Assembly (NCBI GenBank): GCA_964504345.1
Contig: CAZDDX010000001.1
Coordinates: 372,001-436,000 of the forward strand
DNA: 64,000 nucleotides
Source: CAMDTE01 sp964504345
GTDB lineage: Bacteria > Bacteroidota > Bacteroidia > Flavobacteriales > Schleiferiaceae
Reading direction: 5' to 3'
Within the stretch, counting starts at the first letter, position 1; every line of letters begins with the position of its first letter. The position numbers and the translations under genes are program-made. Below are positions 34,685 through 43,846 of the stretch, one piece after another. The notes beneath the pieces are model-generated. The model saw nothing but the letters and a program-made list of their open reading frames with translations. It was not told the origin of the DNA and made no database searches.

Positions 34685-35398
34685 ATGACCCACGACAACG
34701 ACCGCCGTTTGGAGCAAGCCTTCAAACGCAAAACTTGGAACGAATCCAAAACCAACGACTCTTGGGCCATTTTTAAAATCATGGCGGAGTTTGTGGAGGG
34801 CTACGAACGCCTTTCCAAAATCGGACCCTGCGTGAGCATTTTTGGCTCCGCTCGATTCAAAGAAGACAATCCTTGGTACGGTTTGGCCTCTGAGATTGGG
34901 GAGAAATTGGCAAAAAAGGGGTATGGAATCATTTCTGGCGGAGGCCCGGGGATCATGGAAGCCGCCAACAAAGGCGCAAAGGCCGGTGGCGCCGCGTCGG
35001 TTGGATTGAACATTGAACTCCCTTTTGAGCAGCACAACAACCCCTACATTGACCGCGACAAGAGCATTGACTTCGATTACTTCTTTGTCCGCAAGGTCAT
35101 GTTTGTGAAATACTCCCAAGGTTTTGTGGTGATGCCAGGCGGTTTCGGCACCTTGGACGAGTTTTTCGAGGCCATCACGCTCATTCAAACCCAGAAAATC
35201 GCACCGTTTCCCGTTGTTTTGGTGGGCAAAAGCTACTGGTCTGGTTTGGTGGAATGGATTCGAACCACGTTGATCACGGACCACGCCACGGTCAGCGCCA
35301 AAGACATCGATTTATTTCGCGTGGTGGACACCGCAGACGAAGCCGTGGCCGCCATCGACGATTTCTACAGCAAATTCTTGCTCAAGCCCAATTTTTAA
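34685..35398 (+). CDS. LOG-family protein (TIGR00730-like)
   Basis: A 237-residue protein with the LOG signature SGGGPGIMEAANKG and PGGFGTLDEFFE (PGGxGTxxE). Such proteins hydrolyse nucleoside 5'-monophosphates to free base and ribose 5-phosphate; plant and some bacterial members release cytokinins. It follows uvrA copy 2 by 18 nt on the same strand and is probably the last gene of the mtaB operon. The native substrate is not deducible. Confidence 0.9.
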   Translation: MTHDNDRRLEQAFKRKTWNESKTNDSWAIFKIMAEFVEGYERLSKIGPCVSIFGSARFKEDNPWYGLASEIGEKLAKKGYGIISGGGPGIMEAANKGAKAGGAASVGLNIELPFEQHNNPYIDRDKSIDFDYFFVRKVMFVKYSQGFVVMPGGFGTLDEFFEAITLIQTQKIAPFPVVLVGKSYWSGLVEWIRTTLITDHATVSAKDIDLFRVVDTADEAVAAIDDFYSKFLLKPNF

Positions 35399-35458
35399 CC
35401 CCCTTGCGGGCCTCGTGCCGCGGCGACAAGAGACAGTACTTAGCTTCCAATCAACGCG

Positions 35459-37135
35459 TTACGGACGCATTGCGCGCACGTGGAGCAAGCGTCCGTCCGT
35501 GGTTTCCACACGCAGCGTGTACCAACCGGGAACCTCTGGCCAAGCAATGGTTGCGCCGGTGCTGCCCGCAACAGAAACAATACGTACCGTTCGGCCCAAG
35601 GCGTCCACCAAGGCATAGCGAAGCGCCGCTACCGGGGTGCCGTTTTCGGACAATCCCCACGCACCGTTCAACATCCGAACCTGAACCGTGGGTATTCCTC
35701 CTTCCGGTAAACCCCAAAATTGGGGAACGGCCAAGGTATCTTGGGGACACGTTCCTCCGGATTTATTCACCGGAAGTTGAACCTGCTGCCCCCACGGATT
35801 GATGCCTACCAACGTATCGTTGATTGGGCCAAAACGGTGGTAACGAAACGACCCGTCTGCCTCCACGCGCAACGTATCTCCGTTGCTTTTCCAAACGTAG
35901 TCCAACGGACCGCTGATGCCCCCGGCTTGGGACCACGGTAGGTAGGGTCCACCCTGTTGGTTCCAGTCGATCACGGCCCAGCCGCCAAAACGGGTGACGT
36001 CGGGCCACTCCTCTTCCAATACCCACAAACCGGTCTCCATGTCGTTCACCAAAATGCGGCCGGAATTGCTGTACGGATAAACGCTCCACGCACCGTGGAA
36101 GTTGCCCCCTATGAAGGGAGACGTGTCGTAGTACCCCACCAAAACCGGCCACTCGGGGCATTCGATGTCTTGGGCAATGACCCCAAAGGTGTAGTAGGAG
36201 GTTACTAGGTGCTTGCCTTTGACATGGGCGTTGTGGGGGATGATTCCGCTGCCCGGCTGCACTTGGTAGCGCCACAATTCGGTTACGTTGTTCCAGTCCG
36301 ACAGATCGTAGGCCGTGATGTAGGCATTCGCCTGCTCGTCCGTGGTGTACAGCACGCGACCGTCGTCGGACAGCCAACAATTGTGCGCAAACTGGTTGGG
36401 CGTTTGGAAGGATTTGACCACCGTGGGGTTGGACTTCAACACGCAGTTCACCACCACGATGCCGTTCCACAAGGAAGCTGCGTAGAGCGTGTCGTTGCGC
36501 ACGTAGCCGTCGTGGATGTAGTTGCTGTTGTAGTGTCCCACCACCGCAGGATTCCACGGATCGGTTCCAATGTCCAGGATGACCGCCCCGCCGGGACCGA
36601 TGTTGCTGCCGAAGAGGTACAAGAATCCTTTTTCGTCCGCAAACAAGGTGTGGGCCCGCTTGACCGTATCAAACCCTCCAGTGGGCTTGGGCACGGGGAT
36701 GCGCATCTTTTTGTAGCGCGGTGTACCGTTGAGGCTGTCCAGGTCCACGATGAGCAATCCTTCGTCCGAAACCGGACTGCCGGTGGCTACAAAATCGTGC
36801 ACCATGTAGGCATAATGACCCTTCACGCGTACCTCGCGCCACGTACTGTACACCCCGGGGACCCACAATTTGTTGACGGGCTGGGCGGGAACGGTAATGT
36901 CCGTGATCAACAATCCCCGGTGGTTGCCGGCAATCGCGTATTCCTTGCCGGTGGCCGTGTCGTTGTACCCCCACAAACCGTTGTTGATGGAGGCTGCTCC
37001 GGTTCCCCAAGTCCCTTGCGGGTAGTGCAGTACGGACCGCATGTTTAGGCTGTCGTTGTTGGGCTGGGACAACGCCGCCAGGGCATACACCACCGCAAAA
37101 AGTGCGGTCAACCAATACTTGAGGAATTTCCGCAT
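35459..37135 (-). CDS. Secreted choice-of-anchor B protein, probable T9SS cargo
   Basis: A 558-residue exported protein (signal peptide about 1-27, LKYWLTALFAVVYALAALSQ). Repeated blade-like units of the LVIP/choice-of-anchor B type are visible: GLLITDITVPAQPV, GLLIVDLDSLNG, ILDIGTDPWNPAVVGHY, WLSDDGRVLYTTDE and GRILVNDMETGLWVLE, suggesting a beta-propeller. The last 80 residues resemble a type A T9SS sorting domain (ALVDALGRTVRIVSV...VPGWYTLRVETTDGRLLHVR), giving export and surface attachment or release. It starts 10 nt after parC, so it may be cotranscribed with topoisomerase IV. The function is unknown. Confidence 0.82.
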   Translation of the reverse strand: MRKFLKYWLTALFAVVYALAALSQPNNDSLNMRSVLHYPQGTWGTGAASINNGLWGYNDTATGKEYAIAGNHRGLLITDITVPAQPVNKLWVPGVYSTWREVRVKGHYAYMVHDFVATGSPVSDEGLLIVDLDSLNGTPRYKKMRIPVPKPTGGFDTVKRAHTLFADEKGFLYLFGSNIGPGGAVILDIGTDPWNPAVVGHYNSNYIHDGYVRNDTLYAASLWNGIVVVNCVLKSNPTVVKSFQTPNQFAHNCWLSDDGRVLYTTDEQANAYITAYDLSDWNNVTELWRYQVQPGSGIIPHNAHVKGKHLVTSYYTFGVIAQDIECPEWPVLVGYYDTSPFIGGNFHGAWSVYPYSNSGRILVNDMETGLWVLEEEWPDVTRFGGWAVIDWNQQGGPYLPWSQAGGISGPLDYVWKSNGDTLRVEADGSFRYHRFGPINDTLVGINPWGQQVQLPVNKSGGTCPQDTLAVPQFWGLPEGGIPTVQVRMLNGAWGLSENGTPVAALRYALVDALGRTVRIVSVAGSTGATIAWPEVPGWYTLRVETTDGRLLHVRAMRP

Positions 37136-37145
37136 GGGGGAAAAA

Positions 37146-39935
37146 TTAAAAGTCCAAAGTGATTTGCACACCGGGGTCTCCGGTTCCGTCGTCAAATTCT
37201 AGATCTACCGCGGGTGTATGGGACGAAACATGCGGTGTTTTTAGAGGGATGGACGCTTCCGAAACGCCATCCGAGGGCAACCCAGCAGGTACCGCAAAAT
37301 CTTCAACTTCGCGCTCTGATTCCGGCTCCAACACTTCCGGCTCTAGAAGTTCCGGTTCAAAAACCGCCACCGATTTGATGGGCCATGCGCTCAGTTTGTT
37401 TCCTTGCGCTTTCCACCCCTTCACCGCAATGAAGTCCGCCGCCTCCAAAACCTCATCGTCGCGGGTCTTGTCCTTGACCTTTTTGAAGGAGAGCGTCAGC
37501 TGAGGAGTTGGGTGCGTACTGAAGGCCGTGAGGGTGCTTCCTGGCGCTTCGGAAATCAACATCACGCGCAGGTCCGTATCGGATTCCATCACCAAACGCT
37601 TGATGAAATGGGCGTCCTTGGACGCATCCCAGTAGACCACGGTAATCGGCGCTTCAGGACGCCATTTTTCCCAGTAAACCACTTCCTCGTCAAAATGCGT
37701 GGAAAGGTCGTAGCTGGTCAGACGGAAAATGCCGTTGGAGGCAACGGTCAATATTTTTTCATCCCCGCGGAAAGCGCCCAACAGGCGCCCGCGGCCCTCG
37801 TCGTTCAGGCGTCGAACCGTTTCGTCCAACCAAATGTTGCGCGCCGCCAACGTGCTCACGCCCTTTTCCTTCAGTTCAACCTTTTTGATTTGGTACTTGG
37901 TCACGGTGTTCCCTCGCGACGACCGTCCGCGCACCGCCAGCGAAGCAAAATCCAAGTCAAAACGCAACTTTTTCAACGCAGCCAGCGGCTTCAAATGCAC
38001 GGTGACCACCTCGGCCTCCCCGTTGGGATTGGCACTGAGGTAGAGCAACTCCGAACCTTTCGTTCCTTGCGTCACGGGGTACTCGCGGTCCCGGGTAATG
38101 CCAGTGACGTTGAAGCGTTTCACGAAGCTGGCGCCCTTGGTGCCGTCGCGGTAAATGGCGTTGTAGACGGTTCGTTGATCACCTTTTTTGAAGACGTTGA
38201 CGTAGAGAATATCGTTGCCTACATACGTTTTCTGGTCCACTTTGGTAACCAGCAGGGTGCCGTCCTGTCGGATCACCACCACATCGTCTAAATCCGAGCA
38301 ATCGCAAACGTACTCGTCCTTTTTAAGGCCGATGCCCACAAAACCTTCCGCACGATTGACGTACAATTTTTCGTTGGCAATGGCCACCTTGGAGGCCACC
38401 ACGGCGTCGAACAACCGCAATTCTGTTTTGCGTTCGCGACCGGCTCCGTACTTCTTGCGAAGCTCCTTGAAGTAATTAACCGCGTAGGTCACCAAATGCT
38501 CCAAGTGGTGCTTGATTTCCGCCATCCTCCCCTCCAAGGCTGCAATGTGGTCGTTCGCCTTGTCCGCGTCGAATTTGGAAATGCGTTTGATGCGGATTTC
38601 CGTGAGTCTGACCAAGTCCTCCTGCGTTACCGCGCGCACCAAGTGCCCAATGTGCGGCTTGAGGCCTGAGTCGATCGCAGCCAATACTGCTTCCCATGTT
38701 TCGCACTCTTCAATATCCCGGTAAATGCGGTTCTCAATGAATATGCGCTCCAAAGAAGCAAAGTGCCACTGTTCTTGCAATTCGTGCAGCTGGACCTCCA
38801 GCTCCATGCGCAGCAGTTCCAAGGTGTGCTGGGTGGAGCGCTTGAGCAACTCCCGCACCCCCACAAAGATGGGTTTATCGCCTTCGATTACGCAGCACAG
38901 CGGCGAAATGGAGGATTCGCACGCCGTGAAGGCGTATAGGGCATCAATGGTTTTGTCCGGGGAAATATTGGGCGCCAGGTGCACCACAATCTCCACGTGC
39001 TCCGCCGTGTTGTCCTCAATTTTCTTGACTTTGATCTTGCCCTTTTCGTTGGCCTTCACAATAGACTCCATCAAGGAGGCCGTGGTGGTACCAAAGGGAA
39101 TCTCCGTGATCACCAACGATTTTTTGTCCGGACTGGTGATGCGGGCACGCACGCGCACCCGACCGCCGCGCTCGCCGTCGTTGTACTGACTGATGTCCGC
39201 TATGCCGCCGGTAGGGAAGTCTGGAAACAACTCAAACGACTTGTTTTGCAACAAGGCGATGGAAGCATCGATCAGTTCCAAAAAGTTGTGCGGAAGGACC
39301 TTAGTGCTCAAGCCCACGGCAATACCCTCCACGCCCTGTGCCAACAGCAGCGGGAACTTCAGCGGCAAGTGTACCGGTTCCTTGGCTCGTCCGTCGTACG
39401 ACGCCTGCCACTCGGTGATCTTGGGGTTGAAGGCTACCTCCAACGCAAACTTGCTCAAGCGGGCCTCAATGTATCGGGGTGCCGCGGCGTTGTCTCCCGT
39501 CAGGATATTTCCCCAGTTTCCCTGGGTTTCCACCATGATGTTCTTCTGGCCCAACTGCACCAAGGCGTCGCCAATGGAGGCGTCCCCGTGGGGGTGGTAC
39601 TTCATGGTTTGGCCAATGACGTTGGCCACTTTGTGGAACCGACCGTCCTCCATCTCGCGCAGCGCGTGGAACAGTCTGCGCTGAACCGGTTTGAGGCCGT
39701 CTTCCAAGGCCGGGACGGCGCGCTCCAAAATTACGTACGACGCGTATTCCAGGAAGTAATCCCGGTACATGCTCCGCACGCGCGACGGGGCGTCTTTCAG
39801 GGGAAGCAGTTCCGCCGAATGGGCGTCCACTTCCAACTCCGGGCGCTCGTCTTCAGCGGCGGCGTCTGAGAACGCCGTCGGCTCCACCGCTTCAAGGGCG
39901 TCGTCGGAAAGGGGGAGGTTGTCGGTATCGTCCAC
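37146..39935 (-). CDS. parC: DNA topoisomerase IV subunit A
   Basis: The DNA cleavage subunit of topoisomerase IV, which decatenates daughter chromosomes. The 929-residue protein starts at a GTG 2 nt after parE. It has the winged-helix region with GLKPVQRR, the catalytic tyrosine in APRYIEARL, and the GrlA-like C-terminal domain. ParC rather than GyrA is inferred from the tight pairing with parE. Unusual features are an acidic N-terminal extension of about 50 residues, and an acidic tail (ELLEPEVLEPESEREVEDF) ending in VQITLDF. Confidence 0.93.
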   Translation of the reverse strand: MDDTDNLPLSDDALEAVEPTAFSDAAAEDERPELEVDAHSAELLPLKDAPSRVRSMYRDYFLEYASYVILERAVPALEDGLKPVQRRLFHALREMEDGRFHKVANVIGQTMKYHPHGDASIGDALVQLGQKNIMVETQGNWGNILTGDNAAAPRYIEARLSKFALEVAFNPKITEWQASYDGRAKEPVHLPLKFPLLLAQGVEGIAVGLSTKVLPHNFLELIDASIALLQNKSFELFPDFPTGGIADISQYNDGERGGRVRVRARITSPDKKSLVITEIPFGTTTASLMESIVKANEKGKIKVKKIEDNTAEHVEIVVHLAPNISPDKTIDALYAFTACESSISPLCCVIEGDKPIFVGVRELLKRSTQHTLELLRMELEVQLHELQEQWHFASLERIFIENRIYRDIEECETWEAVLAAIDSGLKPHIGHLVRAVTQEDLVRLTEIRIKRISKFDADKANDHIAALEGRMAEIKHHLEHLVTYAVNYFKELRKKYGAGRERKTELRLFDAVVASKVAIANEKLYVNRAEGFVGIGLKKDEYVCDCSDLDDVVVIRQDGTLLVTKVDQKTYVGNDILYVNVFKKGDQRTVYNAIYRDGTKGASFVKRFNVTGITRDREYPVTQGTKGSELLYLSANPNGEAEVVTVHLKPLAALKKLRFDLDFASLAVRGRSSRGNTVTKYQIKKVELKEKGVSTLAARNIWLDETVRRLNDEGRGRLLGAFRGDEKILTVASNGIFRLTSYDLSTHFDEEVVYWEKWRPEAPITVVYWDASKDAHFIKRLVMESDTDLRVMLISEAPGSTLTAFSTHPTPQLTLSFKKVKDKTRDDEVLEAADFIAVKGWKAQGNKLSAWPIKSVAVFEPELLEPEVLEPESEREVEDFAVPAGLPSDGVSEASIPLKTPHVSSHTPAVDLEFDDGTGDPGVQITLDF

Positions 39936-39937
39936 GG

Positions 39938-41785
39938 TTATTCAGCTGCTTCGTCCAATTCCACGCGCAGGTTTTCAATGATGAATTCCTGACGTTCTGG
40001 GGTATTCTTGCCCATGTAGTACTCCAACAAGGTGTCGATCTGTTCCTTGCCCAACATCACCGGCTCTAAACGAATGTCGCCGCCAATGAAGTGCTTGAAC
40101 TCGCCGGGCGAAATCTCGCCCAATCCCTTGAATCGAGTGATTTCCGGACGCGGCCCCAGGGCCGCAATGGCGGCACGACGCTCCTCGTCGGAGTAACAGT
40201 AGGTGGTTTTCTGTTTGTTGCGCACGCGGAACAGCGGCGTCTGCAAAATGTACAAATGTCCTTCCTGCACCAATTCCGGGAAGAACTGCAGGAAAAACGT
40301 GATCAACAACAGCCGGATGTGCATGCCGTCCACATCCGCGTCGGTTGCAATAACCACGTTGTTGTAGCGCAAATCTTCCAGTCCGTCTTCGATGTTTAGC
40401 GCTGCCTGCAGGAGGTTGAACTCCTCGTTCTCGTACACCACTTTTTTGGTCAATCCGTAGCAGTTCAAGGGCTTGCCCTTGAGACTGAACACCGCCTGCG
40501 TGAGCACGTCCCGGGAGGCAGTGATGGAGCCGGAAGCGGAATCCCCTTCCGTAATGAAGAGGGTGGTTTCCAACCGACGCTCGTTTTTGAGGTCGTTGTA
40601 GTGGATTTTGCAGTCCCGCAGCTTGCGGTTGTGCAGGGTGGCTTTCTTGGCGCGTTCGCGGGCCAACTTTTGGATGCCGGACAATTCCTTTCGCTCGCGT
40701 TCGGCACGCAAAATTTTGCGCTGAATAGCTTCCGCTATTTCCGGATGACGGTGCAGGAAGTTGTCTAGAGAATTCTTGAGAAAATCCGCTACAAACGACC
40801 GAATCGACGGTCCGTCGGGGCCCATGTCGTTGGATCCCAATTTCGTTTTGGTTTGGCTCTCAAAAATAGGCTCGATGACTTTGATCGATATTGCCGCAAT
40901 CACGCTTTGGCGGATGTCCGCCGCTTCGTACTGCTTTTGGTAAAAACCGCGCAACGTTTGCACCAGCGCTTCCCGCAGCGCACTTTGGTGCGTACCGCCT
41001 TGGGTGGTGTGCTGTCCGTTGACAAAACTGTGGTACTGCTCGGATTGGGAGCGCTCTGCGTGCACCAATGCTATTTCAATGTCCTCACCACGCAGGTGAA
41101 CGATGTCGTGGATCACCTCTCCGCTCAGGGTGTTCTGCAGCAGGTCCTTCAGACCGTTCTCGGAAAAGTACTTTTCTCCGTTGAGGTAAATGGACAGTCC
41201 AGGGTTCAGGTACACGTAGTTCCAAACCATTTTCTCCACGTATTCCATCTGGAACCGGTAGTTGGAGAACAAGCTGGGATCTGGGGTAAAAACCACTTTG
41301 GTTCCGCGCCGACCGTTGGATTCCTCCACGCCCGATTCTTCCACCAAGACCCCTTGCTCAAAAACAGCCGTTTTGGTTTGACCGTCGCGGATAGACTGTA
41401 CCAAGAATCGGGACGACAAAGCATTCACGGCCTTCGTACCTACCCCATTCAGTCCAACAGACTTTTTGAAGGCTTTGGAATCGTATTTGGCGCCGGTGTT
41501 CATCTTGGAGACGGCATCCACCATCTTGCCCAATGGGATGCCCCGGCCAAAGTCGCGAACCGTCACGGAACCGTTTTGGACGGAAATTTCCACGGTTTTC
41601 CCAGCGCCCATCACAAACTCGTCGATGGCGTTGTCCACCACCTCCTTGATCAGGATGTAAATACCGTCGTCGGGGGCCGTACCATCCCCCATTTTGCCAA
41701 TGTACATGCCCGGGCGGAGCCGAATGTGCTCCTGCCACTCCAGGCTCCGGATGTTGTCTTCGTTGTATTGAACGACGTCGGTCAT
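39938..41785 (-). CDS. parE: DNA topoisomerase IV subunit B
   Basis: The ATPase subunit of topoisomerase IV, 615 residues. GHKL motifs are VVDNAIDEF, DFGRGIPLG and GLNGVGTKAVNALS; the TOPRIM metal motifs are EGDSASGS and TDADVDGMHIR. The length is close to ParE (about 620-650) and shorter than GyrB of many bacteria. It is 17 nt downstream of ychF, and a TACCTTTA element ends 4 nt before its ATG, so it may have its own start. Confidence 0.94.
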   Translation of the reverse strand: MTDVVQYNEDNIRSLEWQEHIRLRPGMYIGKMGDGTAPDDGIYILIKEVVDNAIDEFVMGAGKTVEISVQNGSVTVRDFGRGIPLGKMVDAVSKMNTGAKYDSKAFKKSVGLNGVGTKAVNALSSRFLVQSIRDGQTKTAVFEQGVLVEESGVEESNGRRGTKVVFTPDPSLFSNYRFQMEYVEKMVWNYVYLNPGLSIYLNGEKYFSENGLKDLLQNTLSGEVIHDIVHLRGEDIEIALVHAERSQSEQYHSFVNGQHTTQGGTHQSALREALVQTLRGFYQKQYEAADIRQSVIAAISIKVIEPIFESQTKTKLGSNDMGPDGPSIRSFVADFLKNSLDNFLHRHPEIAEAIQRKILRAERERKELSGIQKLARERAKKATLHNRKLRDCKIHYNDLKNERRLETTLFITEGDSASGSITASRDVLTQAVFSLKGKPLNCYGLTKKVVYENEEFNLLQAALNIEDGLEDLRYNNVVIATDADVDGMHIRLLLITFFLQFFPELVQEGHLYILQTPLFRVRNKQKTTYCYSDEERRAAIAALGPRPEITRFKGLGEISPGEFKHFIGGDIRLEPVMLGKEQIDTLLEYYMGKNTPERQEFIIENLRVELDEAAE

Positions 41786-41789
41786 GCCT

Positions 41790-41797
41790 TAAAGGTA
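41790..41797 (-). promoter_or_regulatory. Promoter-like -7 element before parE (TACCTTTA)
   Basis: One base off TAnnTTTG, on the minus strand, 4 nt before the parE ATG and within the 17-nt gap after ychF. It suggests a separate, leaderless-type start for parE-parC. Confidence 0.4.
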
Positions 41798-41802
41798 CGG
41801 GT

Positions 41803-42894
41803 TTAGACGTTGAAGCGAAAGTGCATGACGTCCCCGTCTTGAACAATGTACTCCTTGCCTTCCACCCGCATACGGCCTACTTCCTTGGCTGCAGCCTCGG
41901 ATTTGTATTGCACGTAATCGCTGTAGGAAATCACTTCCGCGCGAATGAATCCTTTTTCAAAATCCGAGTGAATAACCCCCGCCGCCTGCGGCGCGGTGGC
42001 CCCTACGGGCACGGTCCAGGCGCGCACCTCTTTCACGCCGGCCGTGAAGTACGTCTGCAAATCCAACAGACTGTACGCGGCGCGAATGACTTTGTTCACG
42101 CCCGGCTCTTCCAAGCCCAGATCCGTCAAAAACAAGGTGCGTTCTTCGTAGGACTCCAATTCCGAAATGTCCGCTTCCACAGCCGCCGCCAAAAACATGA
42201 CGCCCGCTTTTTCTGCGGCCGCCATGGCCCGCACTTGTTCCACGTAATCGTTTCCGTTGGCCGCGGCGGCTTCGTCCACATTGCAAACGTACAAAACAGG
42301 CTTTTCCGTCAACAACTGGTAGTCGTCGATCCACGCTTGCTCTTCCTCCGTGCGGTCAAAACCGCGCACGTTTTTGCCCTGCTCCAAGTGCTTTTTGAGG
42401 CGCTCGGCCATGTCCACCTCGCGAAGCGCCTCGCGTCCGCCGGATTTAGCCGCTTTCTTGGCCTTGTCTACACGCTTCTCCAACGTATCCAGGTCTTTCA
42501 ACTGCAACTCAAAATCAATGGTCTCTTTGTCCCGCAGAGGGTTGACGTTGCCGTCTACGTGCACCACGTTGGGGTTGTCGAAGCAACGAAGGACGTGCAA
42601 AATCGCGTTGCACTCGCGGATGTTGCCCAAGAACTGGTTGCCCAATCCTTCGCCGCGGGAGGCCCCCTTCACCAAGCCGGCAATGTCCACAATCTCCACC
42701 GTCGCAGGTAAAACGCGCTCCGGGTTGACCAGGGACTCCAATACTTCCAATCGCGAATCCGGCACATTCACTGTTCCCACGTTGGGCTCAATGGTGCAAA
42801 AAGGAAAGTTAGCCGCTTGGGCCTTCGCGTTGCTCAAACAGTTAAAAAGGGTGGACTTCCCGACGTTCGGAAGACCGACAATGCCGCACTTCAT
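41803..42894 (-). CDS. ychF: Redox-regulated ATPase YchF
   Basis: An OBG-family P-loop ATPase conserved in bacteria (OLA1 homologue), associated with ribosomes and stress. The 363-residue protein starts MKCGIVGLPNVGKSTLFNCL with the P-loop at 7-15, has DIAGLVKGASRGEGLGN (G3), NVDE in place of the GTP-specific NKxD, and a TGS domain at the end (QDGDVMHFRFNV). It begins 24 nt after a TACCTTTG element and is divergent from the transketolase operon. Confidence 0.96.
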   Translation of the reverse strand: MKCGIVGLPNVGKSTLFNCLSNAKAQAANFPFCTIEPNVGTVNVPDSRLEVLESLVNPERVLPATVEIVDIAGLVKGASRGEGLGNQFLGNIRECNAILHVLRCFDNPNVVHVDGNVNPLRDKETIDFELQLKDLDTLEKRVDKAKKAAKSGGREALREVDMAERLKKHLEQGKNVRGFDRTEEEQAWIDDYQLLTEKPVLYVCNVDEAAAANGNDYVEQVRAMAAAEKAGVMFLAAAVEADISELESYEERTLFLTDLGLEEPGVNKVIRAAYSLLDLQTYFTAGVKEVRAWTVPVGATAPQAAGVIHSDFEKGFIRAEVISYSDYVQYKSEAAAKEVGRMRVEGKEYIVQDGDVMHFRFNV

Positions 42895-42917
42895 GGAGGT
42901 TCTTCTTTTAAAAAGGC

Positions 42918-42925
42918 AAAGGTAG
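42918..42925 (-). promoter_or_regulatory. ychF promoter -7 element (TACCTTTG)
   Basis: A perfect TAnnTTTG match on the minus strand, 23 nt before the ychF ATG. The surrounding GGACTACCTTTGCC is identical to that in front of the lipoprotein gene at 29074. Confidence 0.55.
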
Positions 42926-42961
42926 TCCGTAATCCTTCCTGCTCGGGTCGGGAATCCTTCC

Positions 42962-42969
42962 TACTTTTG
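42962..42969 (+). promoter_or_regulatory. Transketolase operon promoter -7 element (TACTTTTG)
   Basis: A perfect TAnnTTTG match 24 nt upstream of the ATG at 42994; the predicted leader is about 20 nt. No -33 element is clear. Confidence 0.55.
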
Positions 42970-42993
42970 CACAAACTTATCTCCCCCCTACCC

Positions 42994-43842
42994 ATGGCCG
43001 ATTCCGCGCACCTCGAAGCCCTTTGTCCCCAAGTCCGACGCGACATCCTCCGCATGGTGCACGCCGTGAACTCAGGGCACCCAGGCGGCTCCATGGGCTG
43101 CACGGAATTTTTCGTAGCCCTGTATTTTGAGGCCCTGCAGCACACCCCCGTCCCTTTTGACATGGACGGAACCAATCAGGACATATTTTACCTGAGCAAC
43201 GGCCACATCTCCCCCGTTTTTTACAGCATTTTGGCCCGTTCTGGGTATTTTGATTTGAGCGAATTGGCCACCTTCCGCAAGCTGAACTCCCGTTTGCAGG
43301 GCCACCCCACCACACACGAAGGCTTGCCCGGGGTTCGCATGGCGAGCGGCAGCTTGGGGCAGGGATTGAGCGTTGCATTGGGCACGGCCTTGGCCAAAAA
43401 ATCCAACGGCGATTCCCATTTGGTGTACACCCTGCACGGCGACGGTGAGTTGCAAGAAGGTCAAATTTGGGAGGCCGTTCTCTACGCCGGTGCCAAAGGC
43501 GTAGACAACCTCATTGCTACCGTAGATGCCAACGGTCAACAGATCGACGGCAGTACGGACCAAGTTTTGGCTTTGGGCAGCATTGGCGACAAGTTCGCCG
43601 CCTTCGGCTGGGACGTTTTGGAAGTGGCTGAAGGAAACGATTTGGCCGCCGTTCGCGCGGGTCTTGCTGAAGCGAAAACGCGAACTGGAAAAGGAAAACC
43701 GGTGGTGATTGTTTTGCGCACCTCCATGGGCCACGGAGTTGATTTCATGGCCGGAACCCACAAGTGGCACGGTGTGGCCCCCAACAACGACGAGTTGGCT
43801 CGTGCCTTGGCCCAGTTGCCGGAAACCTTGGGCGATTACTGA
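42994..43842 (+). CDS. Transketolase, N-terminal (TPP-binding) subunit
   Basis: The first half of a split transketolase, 282 residues. It binds thiamine diphosphate: NSGHPGGSMG (26-35) and GDGELQEGQIWEA with the downstream DANGQQIDG. Transketolase moves two-carbon units between sugar phosphates in the non-oxidative pentose phosphate pathway. The matching C-terminal half is at 45251, separated by a VWA gene that starts 4 nt after this stop. The ATG at 42994 follows a -7 promoter element. Confidence 0.94.
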   Translation: MADSAHLEALCPQVRRDILRMVHAVNSGHPGGSMGCTEFFVALYFEALQHTPVPFDMDGTNQDIFYLSNGHISPVFYSILARSGYFDLSELATFRKLNSRLQGHPTTHEGLPGVRMASGSLGQGLSVALGTALAKKSNGDSHLVYTLHGDGELQEGQIWEAVLYAGAKGVDNLIATVDANGQQIDGSTDQVLALGSIGDKFAAFGWDVLEVAEGNDLAAVRAGLAEAKTRTGKGKPVVIVLRTSMGHGVDFMAGTHKWHGVAPNNDELARALAQLPETLGDY

Positions 43843-43846
43843 GCCG

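Noticed and set aside
37146..41785. Gyrase genes gyrA/gyrB instead of parC/parE
   Set aside because: The two genes are adjacent and nearly overlapping, the B subunit is 615 residues, and the C-terminal domain of the A subunit lacks an obvious GyrA box, all pointing to topoisomerase IV.
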